DNA from: Streptomyces avicenniae
Lineage (GTDB): Bacteria; Actinomycetota; Actinomycetes; Streptomycetales; Streptomycetaceae
Length of the DNA: 64,000 bases
NCBI RefSeq assembly: GCF_000719135.1
Contig: NZ_JOEK01000012.1
Span: 186,001-250,000, forward strand
Reading direction: 5' to 3'
Part shown: positions 7,998 through 16,325 of the stretch, one piece after another
How positions within the stretch are numbered: position 1 is the first letter of the stretch
Layout of the letters: the number at the start of each line of letters is the position of its first letter
Position numbers and translations under genes: made by a program
Notes under the pieces: model-generated
What the model was told of the DNA's origin: nothing
What the model saw: only the letters and a program-made list of their open reading frames with translations
Database searches by the model: none

Positions 7998-9427
7998 CAC
8001 TCTCCTTCTCCGTTCTCGTCGGCGGAATCCGCCGGGCCGCTGCGCTGTTCGCGCCCCGCGGCCTCGGGGTCGAGCACGGGGCCGTGCGGCAGCAGCCGCA
8101 CGAAGCTCTGCGGCAGCGAAGGGGCGTCGCCGGGCGTGTAGCGCAGCCGCTGCACGGCGTCGGGCGACGCGAAGGGGAACGCCGTGCCGCTGTCCGTCAC
8201 GAGCGTGTAGGTGCCGCCGGAGCCCGCCGACGTGGTGGCGCGTACGACGACGCCGGAGCCGGTCGGTATCCAGATCCTGTCGATCTCCCCGAGCCGGGAG
8301 CCGTCGATGGCGACGACGGGCTGCATGTCGGGCGGCTCTGGCATGACGCCCGGCAGGTGCACGGTCGCCTGCCAGGGCGTGTCGCTCGGCTGGCCGCCGG
8401 GCGGGGTGCTGATGCAGACGGGCTGGTCGCGGCCGGGCTCCTGGGCCTGCGGCAGCAGGTCGGGCCAGGCGCTGTTGCCCGGGGCCTCGTCCTGCGACGG
8501 GGTGGCGCGGGCGGCGTCGGCGCTGGTGATCGTGTGGTCGGCCGGGGCGTCGGCGCTCAGCAGCCGGTGGACGACCTGCGAGATGCTGAGCAGGCCGTCG
8601 GGGCGGACGAGGAAGTACTGCGGGTTCTGCCCGGCGCCCTCGGTGTGCGCCAGGTCGCCGACGGACGCCTCGAAGGGCAGCGCTCCCGCGGCGGGCGCGG
8701 CTCCGGTGTCGCCACTGGTGGCCGGGATCTCGATCTCGGGTCCCTCGGGGACGGTCGCGATGATGTCGGCAGGGAGCGGCTGCGGTTCGGCGCGCTGGAG
8801 GTCGAGGAGGCCGCGTACGCCTTCCGAGATGAGGTGGCGGCGGCCCTCGGTGAGGAGCCACAGCCTGCCGTCCTCGGTCTCGGCGAGCAGGGTGGTGCTC
8901 GGGGTGCCCTCGGGGGGCGCGACGCCTGGCACCGAGATGTACAGGGCGGTCCCGGTCGGTTCGCCGCCGCGCTCGGCGGGGATGGCGCACAGCGTCCAGT
9001 CGCCGGTCACGAGGTCGCCCTCGCCCGGCAGCGCGTCGGGGGCGCCCTCGATGCCGACGGGCAGACCGCGCGGCGCGTCGTTCAGCACGCCCTGGCGCAC
9101 CTCGGTCAGCTGGCCGCCGCCGACCAGCAGCGCGGAGGCGAGGTTGAGCGCGGGGTGGACGACGCCCTCCGTGACGACGTACCGGTCGCCGTCGCCCGCG
9201 ATGACGGCGCCGCTGGCGGGCAGCGCGGGGCCCCGTCCGCCGCCGAGCCAGCCGGCGATGCCGAAGCCCGCCATGATGAGGATGCCGATGGCGATGCCGC
9301 CGCCGAGACCGCGGTTGAGGCGGCGGCGCGGGTCGTGCCTGGCCTCGTCCGTGCCGCGGATGAGGCTGGTGGTCCTTCGGCGGTTCTCGTAGGCGTACGC
9401 CTCCGCCTGCTCACTTGTCGTGGCCAT
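7997..9427 (-). CDS. eccB: type VII secretion protein EccB
   Basis: EccB is a core ESX component with one transmembrane helix and a large periplasmic-side domain. Residues 1-40 include the typical cytosolic lead MATTSEQAEAYAYENRR. A single hydrophobic helix lies at about 41-62. The rest is the repeat domain with paired cysteines (one in DWTLCAIP, one in QPVCISTPPGG) likely to form a disulfide. The length of 476 residues is normal. The start codon immediately follows the mycP stop, so the two are translationally coupled. Confidence 0.95.
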   Translation of the reverse strand: MATTSEQAEAYAYENRRRTTSLIRGTDEARHDPRRRLNRGLGGGIAIGILIMAGFGIAGWLGGGRGPALPASGAVIAGDGDRYVVTEGVVHPALNLASALLVGGGQLTEVRQGVLNDAPRGLPVGIEGAPDALPGEGDLVTGDWTLCAIPAERGGEPTGTALYISVPGVAPPEGTPSTTLLAETEDGRLWLLTEGRRHLISEGVRGLLDLQRAEPQPLPADIIATVPEGPEIEIPATSGDTGAAPAAGALPFEASVGDLAHTEGAGQNPQYFLVRPDGLLSISQVVHRLLSADAPADHTITSADAARATPSQDEAPGNSAWPDLLPQAQEPGRDQPVCISTPPGGQPSDTPWQATVHLPGVMPEPPDMQPVVAIDGSRLGEIDRIWIPTGSGVVVRATTSAGSGGTYTLVTDSGTAFPFASPDAVQRLRYTPGDAPSLPQSFVRLLPHGPVLDPEAAGREQRSGPADSADENGEGE

Positions 9428-10828
9428 CTATCGTGTCCGGTTCCGGGAGGCGGTGGTCGAGTGGTCGGGTGCGGGCACGTCGCTGCCGTCGAGCCAGTCG
9501 AGACGTGGACGAGGGGGCCGGGAAGGACCGGGGGAACCGGGGGGCCGGGGCGCGGCGCCGTGGCCGTCGGTCTCCCGGGGCGCGGGGTCGGGACCTGCAC
9601 GCCAGCCGCGTCCGGCGGCGCGGCGGAGCGCGGGGGCACCCAGCAGGCCGAGGACGACGGCGAGCAGCAGGCATCCGCTCCAGGCGAGGGCGGTGGCGGC
9701 GGTGCTCGACAGCAGCGGCTCGTCCTCGGGGACGTCGGCGAGGGCGACGCGTCCGCCACCGCTGCCGCCGCCCCCCGCGGGCTCGGAGCCCGGCAGCCAG
9801 GTGAGCGCGCCGAAGGGATCGACGATGCCCGCGCCCGTGCGGTCGTTGTCGCCGCCGCCGACCGGGGTCGCCGAGCCGAGGAGCCGTTCGGTGACCTGCG
9901 CGGCGGACAGGTCGGGGTGCAGGGAGCGGACGAGGGCGGCGGCGCCGGAGACCTCGGCCGCGGCGTAGCTGTTGCCCGAGTCCACGCGGTAGCCGGAGCC
10001 GCCGGGCGACAGGACGGTCATGTTCTCGCCGTAGCCCGCGAGGTCGATCCACAGGCCACGGTTGGAGGACTGCACGGGCTGGCCGTCGGCGTCCACCGAG
10101 GTGACGGCGATGACCCCCTCGTAGGCGGCCGGGTACATGCGGCCCTCCTCGACGGTGTCGTTCGCCTCGTTGCCCGCGGCGGCGACGACCACGACGTCGG
10201 CGGCGACCGCGCGGGCGACGGCGTCGCGCAGCGCGTCGTGGCCGACCGGGAAGGCGAAGGAGAGGTTGAGGACGCCGACGCCCGCGGCCACCGCGTCGTC
10301 GATGGCGGCGGCGAGGAGGGTGACGTCCACCTGGTCCACGCCCTCGGCGATGCGCACCGGGTAGACGGAGGCGCCGGGGGCCACCCCGGTCATCCGGTCG
10401 CCGTCGGCGCGGCGCCCGGCTATCAGCCCGGCGAGCGCGGTGCCGTGCCCCTCGCAGTCCTGTTCGGGCCGCGGGGTGGCGCGGTCGAAGCCGCGTTCCT
10501 CGTTGACCGTCGTGTACTCGCTGCCGCGGCGTACGGCCCCGTCGAGGTCGGGGTGCCGCGCGTCCACCCCCGAGTCCACGACGCCGACCGTCACGCCGGT
10601 GCCGGTGGACAGGTCCCAGGCGTGGCGCAGGGCGAGCTGCTGGATGAGCGGGTAGGGGCCCGCCGCGTCGGGGAGTTCCGCGCCGACGATCTCGGTGCGG
10701 CAGGGCTCGGCGGCGGCCGACGGCGTGGCCAGGCCGGGGACGGCGAGCTGCCCCGCGCACAGGGCGGCCGTCACGGCGGCGAGCAGGGGGCCGCGCCCTC
10801 GGCGCGGCGGGTCGGGGAGGTGGGGCAC
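9428..10828 (-). CDS. mycP: mycosin, subtilisin-like ESX protease
   Basis: This membrane-anchored serine protease stabilises ESX systems and processes some substrates. Starting from the GTG at 10828 (GAGGAG upstream), it has a signal peptide at about 14-40. The catalytic triad is Asp85 (VVDSGVD), His128 (GHGTALAG) and Ser287 (GNSYAAAEVSG). A glycine-rich linker and a C-terminal membrane helix (about 380-400) follow, then a basic, proline-rich tail. Cys43 and Cys125 could form the known mycosin disulfide. The Ser motif reads GNSYAA instead of the more usual GTS[FY]AAP, but Ser is kept. Confidence 0.95.
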   Translation of the reverse strand: MPHLPDPPRRGRGPLLAAVTAALCAGQLAVPGLATPSAAAEPCRTEIVGAELPDAAGPYPLIQQLALRHAWDLSTGTGVTVGVVDSGVDARHPDLDGAVRRGSEYTTVNEERGFDRATPRPEQDCEGHGTALAGLIAGRRADGDRMTGVAPGASVYPVRIAEGVDQVDVTLLAAAIDDAVAAGVGVLNLSFAFPVGHDALRDAVARAVAADVVVVAAAGNEANDTVEEGRMYPAAYEGVIAVTSVDADGQPVQSSNRGLWIDLAGYGENMTVLSPGGSGYRVDSGNSYAAAEVSGAAALVRSLHPDLSAAQVTERLLGSATPVGGGDNDRTGAGIVDPFGALTWLPGSEPAGGGGSGGGRVALADVPEDEPLLSSTAATALAWSGCLLLAVVLGLLGAPALRRAAGRGWRAGPDPAPRETDGHGAAPRPPGSPGPSRPPRPRLDWLDGSDVPAPDHSTTASRNRTR

Positions 10829-10839
10829 GCGCTGTCTCC

Positions 10840-12258
10840 TCACGCCCGCAGGTCGAGCAGGGTGGTGTACACGTCCCAGACGGCGAGGACGAGGGGCACG
10901 ACGGCGAGGAGGATCGTCGTCTCCAGCATGTCGAGGCCGCGCGAGACGCGGGGGTTGAGGCGATAGCGGCCCGCGAAGAGCCCGACGCACCCGGCGATCA
11001 GCGCGATCAGCAGCGTGAGGGGGAAGATGACGCCCAGCAGCGGCAGTTGCTCGCCGAGCCGGTCGGTGACGGTGAAGGCGGCGACGCCGACCGACGCGAT
11101 CAGCGCGGTGAACAGCGGCACGGCGGTCTGGCCGCGCTCCTTGAACAGCCGGGAGCGCAGCAGCGTCAGGACGAGCAGCGTGCCCGCCAGGACGCGGGCC
11201 CACAGGTCGCCGGCGCCGAAGAGGACGAGAAGACCGCCGCCCGCGACGAGATGGCTGCCGACGAGCATGCCGGTGAGCAGCTGCCTGGCCCGCTCGACGC
11301 GGGCCGTGAGCCGGTCGTGTTCGAGCTGGCTGGGCAGGGCTTCGAGGTCCTCGACGGTGGCGGCGACGTGGGGCGCGGGGATGCGGGCGAGGCGCAGCGC
11401 GACCGTGGGCCACAGGGTGGTGAGCGCGAGGGCGAGGGGCGCGGCGACGGAGGCGGCGCGTACGGCGGAGACGTCCCAGACGGCGCACTGGAGCGCGCCC
11501 ACGGCGGCCAGCGGTCCCGCGACGACGAGGGCGGCGAACGTGCCGTCCCCGCCGCCGACGAGCACGGGCCCGACCGCGCCGACGACGGCCAGGACGGCGC
11601 AGGCGAGGAGGAGATGGCCCGCCGTGAACCCGGCGACGGTGCCCTCCTCGGTGCCGAGGAGCCGTACGGCGCCGAGCATCGCGGCGGGGGCGGCGAGCAC
11701 TCCGGCCCAGGTGCCCGAGCGGATGTCGCCGAAGGCGCGGGACATCAGCGCGCCGAGGGCGAGGGTGAACAGGGCGGTGGCCAGGGCGAGCCAGCCGGGC
11801 AGGCGGCCGGGTGCGGCGGCGAGGGCGGCGCAGGTGGCGAGGAGGGCGACGGTGGCGAGGGCGCCCGCCGTGCCGCGGGTGGCGGCGGTGGCCCAGGAGC
11901 CGCGGACGCCGTGTTCGCCGATGATCTCGACGACGTCGTCGTACAGCGGCGGGGTCGTGTCGTCGTCGCCGTGGGTGAGGAAGAGGAGGTCGCCCTCGGT
12001 GACGCCCTGGGCGGCGAGGGAGGCGGCGGGGTCGAGGCGGGTGCCGTCGGTGCGGCGCAGGAGCCAGCCGCCGTGCCGGACGCCGCCGTCGGCGCCGGGG
12101 TCCTCCCCGGCGTGGCCGAGGAGGGCGGGCAGGAGCCTGGCCAGCGGGACGGCGGCGGGGACGGCGAGGTCGGCGCGGCTGCGGGGGCCTGCCAGGCCGA
12201 TGCGGACGAAGTCGGCGCCGCTGGGCGCCGTCGGCTGCTGGGTGGTCGGGGCGCTCAT
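10840..12258 (-). CDS. eccD: type VII secretion integral membrane protein EccD
   Basis: EccD forms the membrane vestibule of the ESX pore. The 472-residue protein has an N-terminal ubiquitin-like domain (about 14-95, ending GDLLFLTHGDDD) and then eleven or so hydrophobic helices running to the C-terminus. The ATG at 12258 overlaps the eccC stop by ATGA; longer upstream frame is shadow. The order eccC-eccD-mycP-eccB-eccE is the usual actinobacterial arrangement outside mycobacteria. Confidence 0.95.
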   Translation of the reverse strand: MSAPTTQQPTAPSGADFVRIGLAGPRSRADLAVPAAVPLARLLPALLGHAGEDPGADGGVRHGGWLLRRTDGTRLDPAASLAAQGVTEGDLLFLTHGDDDTTPPLYDDVVEIIGEHGVRGSWATAATRGTAGALATVALLATCAALAAAPGRLPGWLALATALFTLALGALMSRAFGDIRSGTWAGVLAAPAAMLGAVRLLGTEEGTVAGFTAGHLLLACAVLAVVGAVGPVLVGGGDGTFAALVVAGPLAAVGALQCAVWDVSAVRAASVAAPLALALTTLWPTVALRLARIPAPHVAATVEDLEALPSQLEHDRLTARVERARQLLTGMLVGSHLVAGGGLLVLFGAGDLWARVLAGTLLVLTLLRSRLFKERGQTAVPLFTALIASVGVAAFTVTDRLGEQLPLLGVIFPLTLLIALIAGCVGLFAGRYRLNPRVSRGLDMLETTILLAVVPLVLAVWDVYTTLLDLRA

Positions 12259-15200
12259 GGGCGGGTCCTGGGGGTGGTCTGGGCGGCGGTTTTCCGGGCG
12301 GCGGCCGGTTCGGCGCTGCCGAGGGGCGAGTCGGTGCGCACGAGTTGGACGGGGACGTTCCCGAGGCGGCGGTGGAGCAGCAGGCCGCGGCCCTTCTTGC
12401 GCTGGGCCGGCTTGACGCCCCACATCGCCATCTCGTCCTTGGGGAAGCTCATCAGGACGGCCGGGGTGTTCAGTTCCTTCATGCGGCTGATCAGCGGGTC
12501 GCCGACGCTGCGCGCGGCGCCGCCCGCCTGGCGGGTGAGGTAGATGTGGAAGCCCATGCCGCGGGCCTGGGGGAGGTAGTCCAGCAGGTACCGCAGCGGG
12601 TTGCCCGCGGAGGTGGCGACCAGGTCGTAGTCGTCCACGAGGACGAAGATCTCGGGGCCGCTCCACCAGGAGCGGTCACGGAGCTGCTCGGGGGTGACCT
12701 CGCTCGTCGGGACGCGTTTCTTCAGCCCCTCGGCGAGCCCGGAGATGATCTCCATGGAGCGTTTGTGCTCGGTCGCGTAGCCGAGGAGGCTCGGGCCGTC
12801 GAACTCGCGGAGCATCGTCATGCGCGGGTCGAGGATGATGATCTTGGCGCGCTCCGGCGGGTGGGCCTCGATGATCTGCCGGGCGATCGAGCGCAGCAGC
12901 GACGTCTTGCCGCTCTCCGTGTCGCCGATGGCGATCAGCCCGGCCTCTTCGCCCGGCGTGAAGACGACGGGTTCCAGGCGGTTGCCCTCGATGCCGATCG
13001 TGACGCCCGAGGTGTCGGCGGCGGACGGCAGTTCGGCCAGGGACAGCGAGAGGGGCAGCAGCCGGACGCGGGGGGCGCGCGGCCCGGTCCAGGCGCCGTC
13101 GATGCGGTTGATGAGGTCGGTGACGCCCTCGGAGACGGCGGTGGCCGAGCGCACGCCGTCCACGCGAGGCACGGCGGACAGGAAGTGCAGCTTGTCGGGG
13201 GTGATGCCGCGGCCGGGGCGCCCGGCGGGGATCGTGCGCTGGACCTTGCGGTCCACCTCGGAGTCGAGGGCGTCGCCGAGGCGCAGCTCGACCTTCGTGC
13301 CGACGAGGTCGCGCATGCCCATGCGCATGTCGAGCCACCGGTTGCCGGTGATGACGAGGTGGATGCCGTAGGTGAGCATGCGGCCCGCGACGTTCATCAG
13401 GAGCGCTTCCAGCTCCGGGTAGCTCTGCCGCAGCACGGCCCAGCCGTCCACGACGAGGAAGAGGTCGCCGAACGGGTCGTCCGTGACGCGTCCCGAGGCG
13501 CGGGCGGCGCGGTAGTCGGCCATGGAGTCCACGCCGATCTCACGGAACCGCGTCTCGCGGGTCTCCATGACGTGCATGACCTCGGCGACGGTGCGGTTGA
13601 CGACCTCGGCGTCGAGGCGGCTCGCGACGCCGCCGACGTGCGGCAGCCGGGCGAAGGGGAAGAGCGTGCCGGAGAAGTCGAGGCAGTAGAACTGCACCTC
13701 GGTCGGGGTGTGGCGCAGGGCGAGCGAGGCGATGAGGCTGCGGACGACGGTGGACTTGCCGCTGTGCGGTCCGCCGACGACGGCGACGTGGCCGCCCGCC
13801 CCCGTGAGGTCCAGCTCCAGCGGATCGCGCCGCTGGTGGTAGGGCTTGTCCACGATGCCGATGACGGGGGTGAGTTCCTTCATGGCGGGCGAGGCGCTGT
13901 AGCCGCGGCCGGGGCGTTCGCGCAGGTCGGTGTGGAGCGCGTCCAGGGGTTCGGGCGCTTCGAGCGGCGGCAGCCACACCTGGTGGGCCTGGGCGCCCTG
14001 GCCGGTCATCTGCTCGACCATGACGCTGAGGACGGTGGTGCCGAGTTCCTCGGAGTCCGAGAAGTCGTCCGGCTCCGGCTCGGGTTCGGGCTCGGAGGGC
14101 AGCTGCTCGGCGGGGACGGCGACGTAACGGGCCGGGAAGGGCCGCACGTTCATGGCGCCGCCCAGGGCGGCTCCCGCGCTGTCCTCGCCGGTGCGGTACG
14201 GGCCGGAGACGTAGGCGGCGCGGAAGCGCTTGAGCGTGGTGGTGTCGGTGCGCAGGTAGCCGTGGCCGGGGGCGCTCGGCAGGTGGTTGGCGTCGGGGAC
14301 GCCGATGGCGGTGCGGCTCTCCGACTCGGAGAACGTGCGCAGGCCAACGCGGTAGGACAGGTGCGCCTCCAGGCCGCGCAGCTTGCCCTCGTCCAGGCGC
14401 TGCGAGGCGAGCAGCAGGTGCAGGCCGAGGGAGCGGCCGAGGCGGCCTATCTGGACGAAGAGGTCCGCGAAGTCGGGCTTCTGCGCGAGCAATTCGGAGA
14501 ACTCGTCCACGACGATGAAGAGGCTGGGCAGCGGCGGCAGGCTGGCGCCGCGCTGGCGGGCGCGCTCGTAGTCGCGGACGGAGACGAGGTTCCCCGCGTC
14601 GCGCAGGACCTCCTGGCGGCGGTTCATCTCGCCGGACAGGGCCTCCCGCATGCGGTCCACGAGCGTGAGGTCGTCCTCCAGGTTGGTGATGACGGCCGCG
14701 ACGTGCGGCAGGTCCGACATCCCGGCGAACGTGGCGCCGCCCTTGAAGTCCACCAGCACGAGGTTGAGCTGGTCGCTTGAGTGGGTGACGGCCATGCCGA
14801 GGACGAGGGTGCGCAGCAGCTCGGACTTGCCCGAGCCGGTGGCGCCGACGAGCAGGCCGTGCGGGCCCATGCCGTTCTGCGCCGACTCCTTGATGTCGAG
14901 TTCGAGGAGGTTGCCCTCGCCCGAGACGCCGATGGGGACCTGGAGGCGGTCGCGCATCGGCCGGGGCCGCCACAGGGCCTCCAGGTCGAGGTGGCCGGGG
15001 TCCTGGATGTTGAGCAGCGCGGGGAGGGTGTTGACGGCGGTGGTCAGGTCCTCGCTCTCGCCGACCGGCACGGCGGCGTCCGCGCGGAAGCGGGCGAGCT
15101 GTCCGGCGAGGGCGTCGGCCTCCGCGACGGACAGGGCGTCGGCCGTGCCGAGGCTGTCGGTCGTCTCGGCGGCGCGGACGGTCAGGGCGCCCTCGGCGGT

Positions 15201-16298
15201 GACTTCGAGCCGTACGCCGTGGCTCTCGGTGAGTGCGGCGGCCCGCCCGTCCACGTCGAGGACGGTGACGCCCTGGAGGCCGCCGGGGTCGAGCAGCGCC
15301 TCGCCGCCGGTGACGAGGCCGCCGTCGAGGACGACGAGGAGCTGCGGCAGGTCGGGGTCGGGCTCGGCGTGGCGGTTGAAGCGGGTGCGGCGGGTCAGCT
15401 CCGCGCCCAGCCAGTCCTCCAGGACGGCGAGGCTGGCGTGCATCATCCGCACCGGGCCGACGTGGTCCATCTCCTCGGGATGGTGCGTGTGCGGCAGCCA
15501 CTTGAGCCAGCCCCAGCGCGGCCCCTCGATGTCGGTGGTGCAGACGACGACCCGCAGGTCGCGCGGCGAGTGGAAGGCGACGGCCTGCGCCAGCACGGCG
15601 CGGAACAGGGCGCGCGCCGCGTCCGGGTCGTCGCCCGTGCCCGTCACCGACATCGCGGCGAAGCGGCGCAGCGCCACCTGGACCGGCAGGTCGGGCACGA
15701 CGGAGTACGCCTCGATGAAGCGTTTCAGCGCGACGGCGCTCAGCGGGTCGAGGTCCTCGACGGGCGCCGAATCGCCGGGCACCAGGGGTGTCGCGAGGTA
15801 GCGGGGGCCGGTGCCGACGCGGACGACGCCGAAGTCCTTGTCGGTGCTGCGGCGTTCCCACAGGCGGCGGCTCGCGGCGACGGCCCACAGGGCGCCGGGC
15901 GGCGGGGAGTTCCACTGGAGCGCCTGGCGCTGGGCGGCGGCGGTGCGGCGGACCTCGGCGCGCGTGCGCTCCAGGTAGCGCAGGTACTCACGGCGTTCGT
16001 GCCGCGCCTGGGTCTTGGCGGTGCCGCGCTGGCGGATGACGGAGCCGACGACCATGGCCAGGCAGGACACCAGGAACATGCTGCCGACGATGTAGCCGAT
16101 CGGGCCGCGTCCCATCGTCAGCATGTAGAGGACGGAGCCGAGGCCGCTGAGCGCGGGCAGCGCCGTCATCCAGATGTTGGCGTCCTCGGGCTGCGGCAGT
16201 TCCGGAGGGGCCTTGAGGACAAGGTCCTTCTCCGGCACCGTCGGCCCCTGCGCGCGGGCGGGGCGCCGGAAGACGGTGGTCGGCGTCGTCACAGTCAT
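12255..16298 (-). CDS. eccC: type VII secretion AAA-ATPase EccC
   Basis: EccC is the FtsK/SpoIIIE-type motor that recognises ESX substrates and drives export. The 1347-residue chain begins with two membrane helices (about 41-90) and a DUF-type stalk domain, then three ATPase domains with P-loops at 485-493 (GATGSGKSE), 842-850 (GGPHSGKST) and 1125-1133 (GDTESGKTS). Walker B of domain one is intact (IVVDEF). Domain two reads LVVDGW and lacks the catalytic Glu, as expected for regulatory domains that bind the substrate tail. Undivided EccC (not EccCa/EccCb) is typical of this lineage. Confidence 0.97.
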   Translation of the reverse strand: MTVTTPTTVFRRPARAQGPTVPEKDLVLKAPPELPQPEDANIWMTALPALSGLGSVLYMLTMGRGPIGYIVGSMFLVSCLAMVVGSVIRQRGTAKTQARHERREYLRYLERTRAEVRRTAAAQRQALQWNSPPPGALWAVAASRRLWERRSTDKDFGVVRVGTGPRYLATPLVPGDSAPVEDLDPLSAVALKRFIEAYSVVPDLPVQVALRRFAAMSVTGTGDDPDAARALFRAVLAQAVAFHSPRDLRVVVCTTDIEGPRWGWLKWLPHTHHPEEMDHVGPVRMMHASLAVLEDWLGAELTRRTRFNRHAEPDPDLPQLLVVLDGGLVTGGEALLDPGGLQGVTVLDVDGRAAALTESHGVRLEVTAEGALTVRAAETTDSLGTADALSVAEADALAGQLARFRADAAVPVGESEDLTTAVNTLPALLNIQDPGHLDLEALWRPRPMRDRLQVPIGVSGEGNLLELDIKESAQNGMGPHGLLVGATGSGKSELLRTLVLGMAVTHSSDQLNLVLVDFKGGATFAGMSDLPHVAAVITNLEDDLTLVDRMREALSGEMNRRQEVLRDAGNLVSVRDYERARQRGASLPPLPSLFIVVDEFSELLAQKPDFADLFVQIGRLGRSLGLHLLLASQRLDEGKLRGLEAHLSYRVGLRTFSESESRTAIGVPDANHLPSAPGHGYLRTDTTTLKRFRAAYVSGPYRTGEDSAGAALGGAMNVRPFPARYVAVPAEQLPSEPEPEPEPDDFSDSEELGTTVLSVMVEQMTGQGAQAHQVWLPPLEAPEPLDALHTDLRERPGRGYSASPAMKELTPVIGIVDKPYHQRRDPLELDLTGAGGHVAVVGGPHSGKSTVVRSLIASLALRHTPTEVQFYCLDFSGTLFPFARLPHVGGVASRLDAEVVNRTVAEVMHVMETRETRFREIGVDSMADYRAARASGRVTDDPFGDLFLVVDGWAVLRQSYPELEALLMNVAGRMLTYGIHLVITGNRWLDMRMGMRDLVGTKVELRLGDALDSEVDRKVQRTIPAGRPGRGITPDKLHFLSAVPRVDGVRSATAVSEGVTDLINRIDGAWTGPRAPRVRLLPLSLSLAELPSAADTSGVTIGIEGNRLEPVVFTPGEEAGLIAIGDTESGKTSLLRSIARQIIEAHPPERAKIIILDPRMTMLREFDGPSLLGYATEHKRSMEIISGLAEGLKKRVPTSEVTPEQLRDRSWWSGPEIFVLVDDYDLVATSAGNPLRYLLDYLPQARGMGFHIYLTRQAGGAARSVGDPLISRMKELNTPAVLMSFPKDEMAMWGVKPAQRKKGRGLLLHRRLGNVPVQLVRTDSPLGSAEPAAARKTAAQTTPRTRP

Positions 16299-16325
16299 AC
16301 GGTCCTGGCTCTCTGGCTGGTGCAG